DNA of 64,000 nucleotides from Aureispira sp964404215 (GCA_964404215.1 CAYOJF010000011.1:1-64000), one strand, 5' to 3'. Counted from the first letter of the stretch, positions 6,571 through 15,937 are shown. The notes: a model not told the origin generated them from the sequence alone. Made by a program: numbers and translations.

Positions 6571-9435
6571 ATGATCATACAGTTTGGTTTAGAATTAGAG
6601 GAACGTTGCTATCCAGAGCAAATCAATACCCCAGAGTCAATAGAGATGGTTTGTGGGTTATATGGATTATTGCAGTATCTCGAAAAGCATCTAGGTACGA
6701 GTTATCCCGAACGAAATGATTATCTGAGACAGGAGCAATATAGACAAGCATTAGCGACACATTTGCTAGCGAATCCTACTGCTTTTTTTGCTCGTTCTTT
6801 TGAAGCAGACGCTATTGCTACCGCCAATACCTTATTGAGTTATCGAGATGAATTACTGTTAGCGGAGTGGGATTTTGAGACGAATGAAAAAATGCCTACT
6901 CGCTTGGCAACATTAGCCACCATAGAGCAACAATTACAAGTTGGTCTCCCCATGTATTTATACGATGGATTCGCAGAGCGGTTTTGCAAAATGAAATATT
7001 GGGTGACTCGTTTACCGATTCCATTGCAGAAGATATATTTGACAGAACCAAGAGATTTATTGCCATTTTATATACAAGATTTGTGGGACGTATTGGAATC
7101 TATTGGAGTAGAGATTGTAGAGGCAATGCCAAACGAATTAGCGAAAAATACAACCGACTTGTTTAATTTTCAGCGGGCATTGCTCAAAGAACCTTTCCAA
7201 AAAGGAGCCGTAGAGGGAGATGGCTCGATCTTAATCATCAAAGGGGATAGAGAAACTTATTTGGCAGAGTATTTAGCCAAAATGCTAGCAAAAAATCCGT
7301 CTTATCGACCTGTTTGTTTGATTCCTAACAAGAATAGGGCACTAGATAATAGTTTGGTAGAAGAAGGAGTACCAAGTTTCGGTATATTGTCTGCTTCTTT
7401 GGCTCGTCCCACCTTACAAATACTCAAATTGGTCAGTACATTTCTATGGAAACCAATTAATCCCTACAAAATATTAGAATTTGTTTCTTTGCCTGTGACA
7501 CCAATTCACTCTAAATTGGCAAAGCGGATTGCTAAAGTAATGGCAGATAAGCCAGGACTGAACAGTGGCAGTTGGAGAAGAATGGTAGCGGAATTTTTTG
7601 GATATTATGAACAAGAAATTGAACGCAATCCTACTCGAAGATTGGAACTCGAAAAAGAAGAAAGAGAGACTAGATTACAGTTCAATAAATGGTTTAATAG
7701 GAGACGATACGATACCAAAAAAGCAGTGCCAAAGGCAGAAGTAGTTGATTTGTTCAGTGGTGTTTGGAGTTGGGCAGAAGATCAATTGGAAGAGGTGAAA
7801 AAAGAACTGGATAAAGTCCAAAAAAGGATTGATAATCCTGCTACACCTCATCAAGATTTAGAGAAATTAACAGACAGAAAAGAAGATTTTACGAAAAGAC
7901 AGCAAGCATTGACGAGCTTATTCGAACAGTCTCGAAAATTGATTCAAATCTTAGATGCTCTTCCAGAAGGAGATACATTTTTGACTTACCTTCGCTTAGA
8001 GCGATTGGTTCGTACTATTAATGAGCCTGCTGCTATGCGTTTTCGAAAAACAGAAGTAGGACACCTGCCCTTTGTCTATCAGCAGAGTGCGATTATTCGC
8101 CCTGTGGAGGAAGTGTTTTGGTGGAATTTTGTAGATAATACGACAACAGCAGGATTTTCTAATTGGTATCCTAATGAACAATACTATCTGAGTGAACAGG
8201 GGATTAGCTATTCTAATGTTCAACAGCAAAATCGTTTATTGCTATGGCAACGAATGCGACCTGTATTACAATGTCAAAAACAGTTGATTTTGGTGTGTCC
8301 TAAGTACGTAGAAGGCAAGGAACAATTGGCTCACCCTCTGTGGGGAGATTTGTGTGCGGCATTGGGCGAAGATAACCTAGAAAAATTGACGATAGAAGTA
8401 CAGCAACAGCATAACATGGGCTTGTTAGAGCAGTTTTTTGACTTGCCAGTATTAGAGCCGCTTGCACCAGTACAGTTAGGCAAACCACAACCTTACCTTC
8501 ATATTCCTTATCAAGAGGCAATGCCCCAAAGAGAGCGAGAATCATTTACCAGCTTGAGCAATTTGCTGTATTATCCTTATCAGTGGTTTTTTAGGTATCA
8601 AGCAGATTTTAATCGCTCTTCTATTCTTAGTATTAGCAAAGAGAATCGACTGAAGGGAAATTTGGCCCATCAACTTTTTGAGCAACTATTTACATTAATC
8701 ATAGAGCAAGAAAATACAGTTTGGACAAAGGAGGCTCTTCATGAATGGGTGGCAGATTATATGCCTGGATTATTGGAACGAGAAGGGGCTGTGTTATTGA
8801 TGTATGGCTATGAGCCAGAGCGTTTAGGGTTCATACAGACGCTTCAGAATGCTGCTTGGGCATTGATAACCATGATACAGAAAAATGGCTGGAAAGTAGT
8901 CGCAACAGAGCAGCTGGTAGAAGGAAAATTGCTTAATCAAAACTTGTATGGTTATATTGATTTGGTGCTGGAACGAAATGGGCAAAAAGTAATTATTGAT
9001 CTCAAATGGCAAGGGGCCAATAGTCGGAAACAAAGCTATAAAAATAGAGAAGATTTACAATTGGTGATTTACTCGAAACTACTTGATAATACCACTGATT
9101 GGGCTCATACTGCTTATTTCATCATCAAAGATGCTAAAATGATTGCTCGTAATAACCTTGCTTTTGCAGAGGCAGAAACTCCAAGCGAAGAAGAGTATAC
9201 TTTTCAGGAAATACACCAAGAAATTTGGAATAAAATCACCAAAACTTATACTTGGAGAATGGAGCAAATAGCGGCAGGTCATATAGAAGTCCGAACGACA
9301 GACACCTTAGAGGAACTAGAAGACGAAGAACGAGAAGAATCTATGTATGCTGGGCAGTTATTAGATTTGCTAGAAATGAAGCGAGATAATGCTCGTTATG
9401 ATGATTATACGGTTTTGGTCAATTTGGTGGAGTAG
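6571..9435 (+). CDS. AddB/RecB-like PD-(D/E)XK nuclease family protein
   Basis: A 954-residue protein of the AddB-like group, which takes part in processing of broken DNA ends. The N-terminal part has 'FARSFEADAIATANTLL' and 'RDELLLAEWDF' (about residues 72-103), typical of these proteins, then an inactivated helicase-like body without a clear Walker A motif. The C-terminal nuclease domain has 'GYIDLVLE' and 'VIIDLKW' (about 793-813) followed by 'DLQLVIYSKLL' (about 827-837), fitting the D...D-x-K...Q-x3-Y pattern. ATG 6571 was chosen because the in-frame GTG 6523 lies in a terminator hairpin. The usual UvrD/AddA-type partner is not adjacent. The convergent neighbour ends 7 bp away. Confidence 0.85.
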   Translation: MIIQFGLELEERCYPEQINTPESIEMVCGLYGLLQYLEKHLGTSYPERNDYLRQEQYRQALATHLLANPTAFFARSFEADAIATANTLLSYRDELLLAEWDFETNEKMPTRLATLATIEQQLQVGLPMYLYDGFAERFCKMKYWVTRLPIPLQKIYLTEPRDLLPFYIQDLWDVLESIGVEIVEAMPNELAKNTTDLFNFQRALLKEPFQKGAVEGDGSILIIKGDRETYLAEYLAKMLAKNPSYRPVCLIPNKNRALDNSLVEEGVPSFGILSASLARPTLQILKLVSTFLWKPINPYKILEFVSLPVTPIHSKLAKRIAKVMADKPGLNSGSWRRMVAEFFGYYEQEIERNPTRRLELEKEERETRLQFNKWFNRRRYDTKKAVPKAEVVDLFSGVWSWAEDQLEEVKKELDKVQKRIDNPATPHQDLEKLTDRKEDFTKRQQALTSLFEQSRKLIQILDALPEGDTFLTYLRLERLVRTINEPAAMRFRKTEVGHLPFVYQQSAIIRPVEEVFWWNFVDNTTTAGFSNWYPNEQYYLSEQGISYSNVQQQNRLLLWQRMRPVLQCQKQLILVCPKYVEGKEQLAHPLWGDLCAALGEDNLEKLTIEVQQQHNMGLLEQFFDLPVLEPLAPVQLGKPQPYLHIPYQEAMPQRERESFTSLSNLLYYPYQWFFRYQADFNRSSILSISKENRLKGNLAHQLFEQLFTLIIEQENTVWTKEALHEWVADYMPGLLEREGAVLLMYGYEPERLGFIQTLQNAAWALITMIQKNGWKVVATEQLVEGKLLNQNLYGYIDLVLERNGQKVIIDLKWQGANSRKQSYKNREDLQLVIYSKLLDNTTDWAHTAYFIIKDAKMIARNNLAFAEAETPSEEEYTFQEIHQEIWNKITKTYTWRMEQIAAGHIEVRTTDTLEELEDEEREESMYAGQLLDLLEMKRDNARYDDYTVLVNLVE

Positions 9436-9442
9436 TAATAGA

Positions 9443-10954
9443 TTACCTCATGATGGTTACTTGTTTTCTTTGTATGACTTGATTGTCATCCCATTGTATC
9501 CAATATTGCCCTACAGGCAAATGAGTGAGATCTATTTCTGTTGCTTCTTCTAGTTTTTGTTGGTAGAGGATTTGCCCTAAGTTGTTGTAGACTAAAATCA
9601 CACCTGATATATTTTGGCTAAAATATAAAGTGCTGTGGGTAGGATTTGGAAATATAGTAATTTCGGGAGTTGGTAGATCAGTATCTTTGAGGGAAGTAAT
9701 GACGATATCAGGTGTTATTCCTACTGTGTCTGTTCCTTTGATATAGCCGATGAGTTGTGTCCTGTAAGAATGTTCAAATCCTTCATGAGTTGTAGAAAGT
9801 GCCCCCAAGCCCCTTTTATATAAACTGGAGCACCCGCCGAATTCTACAGGTATATAGTTAATAGTATCGGAAGATGTAAAATGAGCGACATCATAAGAGC
9901 CAACACTCAGCTCAAAGAAATAGCCAATATACTTAAGATTGGAGTGGATGGAATATTCTCTAGCAGTAAGATAATACGAGCTGGAACTACTGTTTATGTA
10001 ACTATTAGACAAATATCCCTGACGGGCATTATAAGGTTGTAGAGGGTTGCTAGTATATACATGTATAAAGGTGTCAGTTCTTGTAATACATCTATTTACG
10101 TAAATGGAGTTTTCTACATGATACTGTATGGTATCTGTACCAATAGTTTGTTTACTCAATATTTTATTTCTGAATCTCATAGTATTCCATATATAGCCAC
10201 AGTTGTAAATTCCATGGGCACTATATTGATCTTCATTGTAATAAAATTGATCACCAACATTAAAATCAAATATATCATCATATTGTAGACTTTGATAGCC
10301 AAAAGAGTCCTGTCCTTCACTACCAATTAGATTAATATCATCATGATTAATGTCTACAATGTATGCAATGCCATATTTTTTGGAAATACCCACTTCCCAA
10401 AATGTTCTATTAGGGGTGGTGTACTTCTCTAGTTCTAAGGCGACTATAGTGTCTTGCGAATCATTAGGGTTTGGGGTAGCGTACAAACTATACCCTCTGA
10501 GATGTTTAGTGGTATCATGGAAAGAAGTATTGATAGGATGCCTAGGAATAGGAAAAGTATCTAGTCCTAATATAATGAGCTGTTGACCTGAGGAGGTTTG
10601 GGTGATATCAGGATAGAGGTTAGTCCTTCTATATTGTACAGTGGGAGAGCTACAGGTATCGCAGACTTGTAATAGTTTTTTGGGTGTATAATGTATATTT
10701 CCTACGCTATCTGTAAGGGTGTCTATTTGTATAGATAGTAAACTATCTAGGAACCACAGTTCGGGATGCTGTGGGGAAGAACTACTAAATGCTTCTCTAG
10801 CAATTATAGGAGTGTAAGGGATGTTTTTTAGTGTCAGTTTGTGGAAAGAGTCACTTTTAGTATAATGATAATAATGGTCAACTTTAGGAAACCAATCTTG
10901 TGCTTGAGCTTGAAGGGTAGTGAATACTAAAAGGGAGAAAAGTATGTATTTCAT
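9443..10954 (-). CDS. Secreted T9SS cargo protein, 503 aa, unknown function
   Basis: A Sec signal peptide ('FTTLQAQAQ') precedes a long beta-rich region with many Tyr, Ser, Thr and Asn residues and no catalytic motif that I recognise. The last ~75 residues form a type A T9SS sorting domain: 'EITIFPNPTHSTLYF', a central 'VYNNLGQILYQQ', 'IDLTHLPVGQYWIQW' and a basic end. Such proteins cross the outer membrane through the T9SS and are released or anchored at the surface. The gene is single and faces the nuclease gene, with almost no gap between the stops. Confidence 0.85.
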   Translation of the reverse strand: MKYILFSLLVFTTLQAQAQDWFPKVDHYYHYTKSDSFHKLTLKNIPYTPIIAREAFSSSSPQHPELWFLDSLLSIQIDTLTDSVGNIHYTPKKLLQVCDTCSSPTVQYRRTNLYPDITQTSSGQQLIILGLDTFPIPRHPINTSFHDTTKHLRGYSLYATPNPNDSQDTIVALELEKYTTPNRTFWEVGISKKYGIAYIVDINHDDINLIGSEGQDSFGYQSLQYDDIFDFNVGDQFYYNEDQYSAHGIYNCGYIWNTMRFRNKILSKQTIGTDTIQYHVENSIYVNRCITRTDTFIHVYTSNPLQPYNARQGYLSNSYINSSSSSYYLTAREYSIHSNLKYIGYFFELSVGSYDVAHFTSSDTINYIPVEFGGCSSLYKRGLGALSTTHEGFEHSYRTQLIGYIKGTDTVGITPDIVITSLKDTDLPTPEITIFPNPTHSTLYFSQNISGVILVYNNLGQILYQQKLEEATEIDLTHLPVGQYWIQWDDNQVIQRKQVTIMR

Positions 10955-11127
10955 GGGAATATATATTTATGAGCTTAAATTTAATAAAATGTAGGAGTGT
11001 TTTGTAGATTAAATAAGGTTTTTTACTACAAAATATCCAGATATGAATGATTCACATTCTTAGTAACTTCATTATCTTAGCTGACACTTTTAACCACCTA
11101 CTTAAGATAAGATATAATTATAAAAAT

Positions 11128-12585
11128 ATGAAAAAGGGAATTGTTGCGGCTGGACATTTTGCTACTGCTCAGGCAGCTATGGATATTTTGGAAGCAGGAG
11201 GTAATGCCTATGACGCTGCTATTGCGGCTTTTTATGCCTCTTTTGTGGCAGAACCTTGTATGAGTTCAGCAGGAGGAGGGGCTTTTGCTAATATTTTGAC
11301 TAATGAGGGAAAGTCAGTCTTGTTAGATTTTTTCTGTCAGACTCCCTTACATAAGCGTCCTATTAGTGAGATAGAATTTACCCCTATGGTGGTTAATTTT
11401 GGAGAGACCACAGAGACCTTTCATATTGGGATGGGATCCATAGCGACTCCTGGTATGATAGCAGGGATTTATCATATCCACCGTCATTTTGCTACCATGC
11501 CAATGAAAGAACTCGTACAGCCTGCTATAGCTTTTGCGAGAGAAGGGATTGTGATGAATGATTTCCAGTTCTTTGATATTAGTGTGCTAGAGCCTATTAT
11601 GACTAAAGAGGCAGAAAGCCGATCTATTTTTTACCCGAATGGAAAACCACTACAAGTAGGGCAGACCTTAAAAATGCCAGGACTAGCAGATTATTTGGAG
11701 CATTTGGTTCGGGAAGGAGAGCGTTCGTTTTATGAAGGTGAAATAGCAGAACAAACTGTAGCAGCTTGTCAAGAAAGAGGTGGTTTTTTGAGCTTAGATG
11801 ATTTTAAATCTTATCAAGTTAGTACTCGAAAACCATTACAAATACCTTATAGAGGAAAAACAATATTGACCAATCCACTACCAAGCGTGGGAGGAACATT
11901 GTTGGGATTGATGATGAGAGAATTGGAGCATAGTTTTGAGGCGAACCCTTATGGATTATTTAGTACAGGACATGTACAAAATTTGCAAAAAATCATTGGC
12001 GAGACCTTTAAGATAAAAAGAGATTTAGGCAACTTAGCTAAAAAGTGGGGGAGTACTTCTCATTTCAATATTGTAGATAAATGGGGGAATGCGATTAATA
12101 CTACCATGTCTAATGGCGAAGGATGTGGATTTATGGTACCTAATACCAATATTATGATGAATAATATGTTAGGAGAATTATCGCTACTACCGAATGGATT
12201 TCATACTTGGGATACAGGAGATCGCTTGTCTTCTATGATGTCACCAACCTTAGTGGCAGATAGTCAAGGGGATTTTGAAATAGCGATTGGGACAGGAGGA
12301 GGAAGTCGTATTCCTGCAGCAATAGCTCAAGTATTACATTATCTCATTGATTTTGATCTAGATACTACTACAGCCATCAATGCAGCAAGAATGCACAATG
12401 AGCATAACGAATTGAATCTAGAACCACAGTTAGTTGGTAATGACTTCGTAGAGGAAAATTTGAAAGTGGTAAATTGGAAAACGAGTTCTATGTTCTTTGG
12501 CGGGGTACATACTATTCAGAAAAAAGACGGCACTTTTCATGCTGCTGCTGATGATCGTAGAGAAGGTTTTGCCATCAAATTGTAG
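11128..12585 (+). CDS. Gamma-glutamyltransferase family protein
   Basis: A 485-residue member of the gamma-glutamyltransferase (Ntn hydrolase) family. It has 'GGNAYDAAIAAFYASFVAEP' near the N-terminus, 'SSAGGGAFANI', and the nucleophile region 'STSHFNIVDKWGNAI' with the candidate catalytic Thr near residue 310. 'GDRLSSMMSPTLV' and 'GTGGGSRIPAAIAQV' follow. These fit autocatalytic cleavage into two subunits and transfer or hydrolysis of gamma-glutamyl groups. ATG 11128 aligns with the family start; the in-frame TTG/ATG positions further upstream add residues of no domain character. No signal peptide is visible, whereas classical GGT is periplasmic, so this may be cytoplasmic and of different specificity. 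Confidence 0.87.
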   Translation: MKKGIVAAGHFATAQAAMDILEAGGNAYDAAIAAFYASFVAEPCMSSAGGGAFANILTNEGKSVLLDFFCQTPLHKRPISEIEFTPMVVNFGETTETFHIGMGSIATPGMIAGIYHIHRHFATMPMKELVQPAIAFAREGIVMNDFQFFDISVLEPIMTKEAESRSIFYPNGKPLQVGQTLKMPGLADYLEHLVREGERSFYEGEIAEQTVAACQERGGFLSLDDFKSYQVSTRKPLQIPYRGKTILTNPLPSVGGTLLGLMMRELEHSFEANPYGLFSTGHVQNLQKIIGETFKIKRDLGNLAKKWGSTSHFNIVDKWGNAINTTMSNGEGCGFMVPNTNIMMNNMLGELSLLPNGFHTWDTGDRLSSMMSPTLVADSQGDFEIAIGTGGGSRIPAAIAQVLHYLIDFDLDTTTAINAARMHNEHNELNLEPQLVGNDFVEENLKVVNWKTSSMFFGGVHTIQKKDGTFHAAADDRREGFAIKL

Positions 12586-12903
12586 AAATTGTCAACAAAC
12601 GTCAACAAAAATCTATTGGAACCCTAGATTAAAGCAATTTCCGTTTTTTTTGCTATTTTTGTAAATCTAGCATTTTTGTTTAGGTAAGAGCAAGAGCTTT
12701 GTAATCTTCTTTATCGCTAGAACTTAATTTTTAACAAAAAACAGCATTGAGATTCCAACGATTATTTTAGTAATCGATAAGTACAATATCTACTCCAAAA
12801 AAGTAGAAAAATACTTGGTAGGAAATACTAAAGCAAACTGCCGAATAAGTAGTTGCTTTTAGATGGTTTCGCTATCTCTGCTGGTATTAATATATAGAAA
12901 ATA
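12586..12903 (+). other. 318-bp gap before ricT
   Basis: AT-rich, with no gene. A tandem GTCAACAAA pair occurs at about 12590-12608. A TATTTTTG box at 12654-12661 fits the Bacteroidota -7 element TAnnTTTG, but no TTTG sits 19-21 bp upstream, so the promoter call is weak. If used, it gives a leader of about 235 nt. Confidence 0.45.
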
Positions 12904-14376
12904 ATGGGATGTTCGAGTTGTTCGAGTGGGAAGGATGGAGCACCGTCAGGATGTGGTAACAAAGGAAACTGCTCCACTGGTGGATGTAATAAAATGAATA
13001 CCTTTGATTGGTTGGCACATATTGATTTGCCAGATTATGGGGCGTATGATATGGTAGAGGTAAGCTTCAAGAAAGGAGCTAGAAAAGAAATTTACAAAAA
13101 ACCAGTAGAGGTAGCGATTGCTACAGGAGATTATGTTGCGGTCGAAAGTTTGGCAGGAGGATATGATGTGGGTAGGGTATCTTTGATGGGGGAATTGGTG
13201 CAATTGCAACTGAAAAAATATAAAATTCGTCCAAATACCATCTTACCTAATATACTTCGTGTAGCGAATGAAAGAGATACCGAAAAACTACATGCGGCGA
13301 GAGAAAAGGAACATCAAACACTTATTCAGGCACGGGTGATTGCTCGTAACTTGGGTATGGATATGAAAATTGGCGATGTTGAATATCAAGGTGATCAGAG
13401 AAAAGTAACTTTCTATTATACGGCTGATGGGCGAGTAGATTTCAGAGATTTGATTCGCTCGTATGCCAAGGAATTTAAGGTCAAGATTGAAATGCGTCAG
13501 ATTGGCTCTCGACAGGAATCTGCTCGTATTGGAGGTATTGGTGCTTGTGGTAGAGAATTGTGTTGCTCTACTTGGTTGACAGACTTTAAGTCGGTATCTA
13601 CAGCAGCAGCTCGTTACCAAAACCTAGCGATTAATCAGTCAAAATTATCAGGACAATGTGGGCGATTGAAGTGTTGTCTCAATTATGAATTGAATACTTA
13701 TTTGGAAGTAATTAAAGAATTTCCTAAAAATGTAGACAAAATTCATACTAAAAAGGGGATTGCAACGCTTATAAAAACAGACATCTTTAAACGAATCATG
13801 TACTATGCTTATCGCAATGATTTGGGAATGTCTGAAATTCATCAATTAACAACAGCCCAGGTTTGGGAATTGAAAGGTCTTAACGAGAAAGGGGTGCACC
13901 CAGAAACATTGTTGGATATTAAGACCAAGAATGAAAAAATCGAAAAACAAGAAAAAGAGATTGAATTCGTTGATAATATTGATGGTGTATTGGAATTGAG
14001 ACCTTTTGAAAAAAAGAAAAAACGCTCTAACAATCGCAATAGAAATCGCAATAAGAATAAAGCGAATAATAAAGGAAAAGAAACGGTTAATAAAGCAAAA
14101 AGCACTACTGAGAGCCCTAAAGAAGGAACCAAAGAAGTGCGTAAACCTAGACCAAAAAGAAAACGTCCTTCCAATAAAAAGACACCCAATAACAAGCCGA
14201 ATACAGAAAAGTCAACAGACAAGTCAGAGCCTACAAACGCAAAAACAGAAGCTCCAAAGTCTAAGACCGAAAATAAAAACCGTAATCGAAATCGGAATCG
14301 AAATCGGAACCGTAATCGAAATAGAAAACCGAATACAAAGCATAATAATAACAATGATTCGACTAAAAAAGAATAA
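12904..14376 (+). CDS. ricT: RicT/YaaT-like PSP1-domain protein with basic low-complexity tail
   Basis: A 490-residue PSP1-domain protein. In Bacillus, RicT/YaaT works with RicA and RicF and affects RNase Y; the role in Bacteroidota is not established. The first 30 residues are Cys/Gly-rich ('MGCSSCSSGKDG'), unusual for the family and possibly metal-binding. The PSP1 core (about residues 55-280) includes 'GDYVAVE', 'RQIGSRQESARIGGIGACG', 'CCSTWL' and 'GQCGRLKCCLNYE', with the conserved Cys residues intact. From about residue 365 the protein is a Lys/Asn/Arg tail ending in NRNRNR repeats, which looks disordered and RNA-binding. gldH begins inside its 3' end. ricT-gldH linkage is known from flavobacteria. 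Confidence 0.9.
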   Translation: MGCSSCSSGKDGAPSGCGNKGNCSTGGCNKMNTFDWLAHIDLPDYGAYDMVEVSFKKGARKEIYKKPVEVAIATGDYVAVESLAGGYDVGRVSLMGELVQLQLKKYKIRPNTILPNILRVANERDTEKLHAAREKEHQTLIQARVIARNLGMDMKIGDVEYQGDQRKVTFYYTADGRVDFRDLIRSYAKEFKVKIEMRQIGSRQESARIGGIGACGRELCCSTWLTDFKSVSTAAARYQNLAINQSKLSGQCGRLKCCLNYELNTYLEVIKEFPKNVDKIHTKKGIATLIKTDIFKRIMYYAYRNDLGMSEIHQLTTAQVWELKGLNEKGVHPETLLDIKTKNEKIEKQEKEIEFVDNIDGVLELRPFEKKKKRSNNRNRNRNKNKANNKGKETVNKAKSTTESPKEGTKEVRKPRPKRKRPSNKKTPNNKPNTEKSTDKSEPTNAKTEAPKSKTENKNRNRNRNRNRNRNRNRKPNTKHNNNNDSTKKE

Positions 14377-14857
14377 CAGGAACAATTGCTCAGCTCTTTG
14401 GAGTTGGGCAATTGTCTTTTTTTTTGTGAGTAGCTTGACGAGCTGCTCAGGCAATATTTATGACCAAACGATAGAGATACAAGAAGCAAATTGGACTGAA
14501 GCAGATTCTATTGCTTTTTCGTTTGAAATATCAGATACTAGCCAACGGTATAATATATTTTTGACCGTGAATCATGAAGTAGCTTATGCTTTTCAGAATA
14601 TTTATTGTCTAGTCGAGACGTATGGACCACAAGGACTTTCACAACGTCAAGTAAGTTCATTAGAATTAGCTTCTCGTAAAGGAAAATGGCTTGGAGATTG
14701 TGGAGAAGAAACATGTGTCCGTAGGATACCATTCATTGTCAATACCTTATTTGACCAAGCTGGTCAATATCAGATTGTACTGAAGCAGTACTCTCGTCCA
14801 GAGTTATTACCTCATATTCAGAGTTTACGTTTAGAGGTAGTTCCTATTGAAGGATAG
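14354..14857 (+). CDS. gldH: GldH, gliding motility lipoprotein
   Basis: A 167-residue lipoprotein. A signal segment with 'VSSLTSC' (lipobox, Cys at about residue 31) precedes a beta-rich domain typical of GldH: 'SIAFSFEISDTSQRYNIFLTV', cut here to its idea, then 'CLVETYGPQG', 'GKWLGDCGE' and 'RRIPFIVNTLF'. GldH is needed for gliding in Flavobacterium johnsoniae, though its molecular role is unclear. ATG 14354 is the last Met before the signal segment; the same frame stays open back to 14006 only because it runs through the low-complexity end of ricT. The gene overlaps ricT by 23 bp, so translation is probably coupled. The next gene starts 38 bp on. Confidence 0.87.
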   Translation: MIRLKKNNRNNCSALWSWAIVFFFVSSLTSCSGNIYDQTIEIQEANWTEADSIAFSFEISDTSQRYNIFLTVNHEVAYAFQNIYCLVETYGPQGLSQRQVSSLELASRKGKWLGDCGEETCVRRIPFIVNTLFDQAGQYQIVLKQYSRPELLPHIQSLRLEVVPIEG

Positions 14858-14895
14858 TGCTGGATACTATTTTATCATTTTTATCATATCAAATA

Positions 14896-15921
14896 ATGTC
14901 ACTCAGAAATAACTTTTTCTCGTCTATTACACTGGCTACATCTATTCTTTTATTGACTGCTAGCTGTGGAGATGATCCACAACCAGATCCTAAGCCGAAT
15001 CCACCAGTTGAACAAATAGAAATTACTGTTCCTACTTTTAACAGGGACAGTGCTTATGCTTATGTTGCGAAACAAGTAAGTTTTGGGCCACGAGTTCCAG
15101 AAACGGATATGCATGCTGCTTGTGCGGACTGGATGAGAGACAAATTAGCCTCTTTTGGTTGGCAAAGTCAACTCCAAGAAGCAATTATAGAAGGATACGA
15201 AAGTGGTCCACTTGCTATCAAAAACGTAATCGGAAGTTATAAACCAGAACTCAAAAACAGAGTGTTGTTGTGTGCCCACTGGGATACTAGACGTATGGCA
15301 GATCAAGATACAGCTCGTAAGACAGAGCCTATATTAGGGGCTGATGATGGCGGTAGTGGTGTTGGTATTTTGTTAGAGCTTGCCCGTGTTATTGGAGCAG
15401 ATAATTTAGAGGTTGGTATTGATATTGTCTTTTTTGATGCAGAAGATCAGGGTGAGTCTAATTCTCCTCGTCCTGCTGAACAAACCTGGTGTTTGGGTTC
15501 ACAGTATTGGAGCGGTCACCCACACGAAATGGCACAAAAACCTGAGTTTGGAATTTTACTAGATATGGTCGGGTATAGTCATGCCCGTTTCCCTAAAGAA
15601 GGTGTCTCCGCGAATAGAGCTCCTGCATTGCATCAAGCAGTATGGAAACAAGCACAAGAACTTGGCTATAGTGATTTATTTGTACAAGATGTCGTACAAG
15701 AATTGATTGACGATCATTTATATATCAATGATATTGCTAAAATTCCTACTATTGATATTATTAACCTGCCAACGAATCCCGCTGCTAACAGACGTTTTGG
15801 ATATTATTGGCATACGCATCACGATAATATGGATATAATAGGCAAACATACCCTTAATGCAGTAGGAAAAACATTGCTACGTACCTTGTACAAGCACGAA
15901 AAAGGAATATTATTTAAGTAG
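14896..15921 (+). CDS. Lipoprotein M28 peptidase / glutaminyl-peptide cyclotransferase homologue
   Basis: A 341-residue lipoprotein with lipobox 'LLTASC' and an acidic 'GDD' just after the Cys. The rest fits the zinc-dependent M28 fold of type II glutaminyl cyclases: 'VSFGPRVPETDMHAACADWM', 'AHWDTR' (His near residue 128), 'GADDGGSGVGILLELAR', 'FFDAEDQGE', 'WCLGSQYW' and a C-terminal 'WHTHHDNMD'. Family knowledge: such enzymes turn N-terminal Gln of exported proteins into pyroglutamate, and periplasmic versions are common in Bacteroidota. An aminopeptidase role cannot be excluded. ATG 14896 was preferred over GTG 14857 because it starts directly at the signal segment. The gene is probably in one operon with ricT and gldH. 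Confidence 0.82.
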   Translation: MSLRNNFFSSITLATSILLLTASCGDDPQPDPKPNPPVEQIEITVPTFNRDSAYAYVAKQVSFGPRVPETDMHAACADWMRDKLASFGWQSQLQEAIIEGYESGPLAIKNVIGSYKPELKNRVLLCAHWDTRRMADQDTARKTEPILGADDGGSGVGILLELARVIGADNLEVGIDIVFFDAEDQGESNSPRPAEQTWCLGSQYWSGHPHEMAQKPEFGILLDMVGYSHARFPKEGVSANRAPALHQAVWKQAQELGYSDLFVQDVVQELIDDHLYINDIAKIPTIDIINLPTNPAANRRFGYYWHTHHDNMDIIGKHTLNAVGKTLLRTLYKHEKGILFK

Positions 15922-15937
15922 TTATGTGCAGCATAAA

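Noticed and set aside
14006..14353. An N-terminal 116-residue extension of GldH
   Set aside because: It reads through the low-complexity end of ricT in another frame and would bury the lipoprotein signal peptide.
13842..14489. A 215-codon minus-strand reading frame rich in Phe, Leu and Arg opposite the ricT tail
   Set aside because: It is the antisense image of the AAT/CGT/AAA-repeat tail of ricT, has no ribosome-binding context and no domain character.
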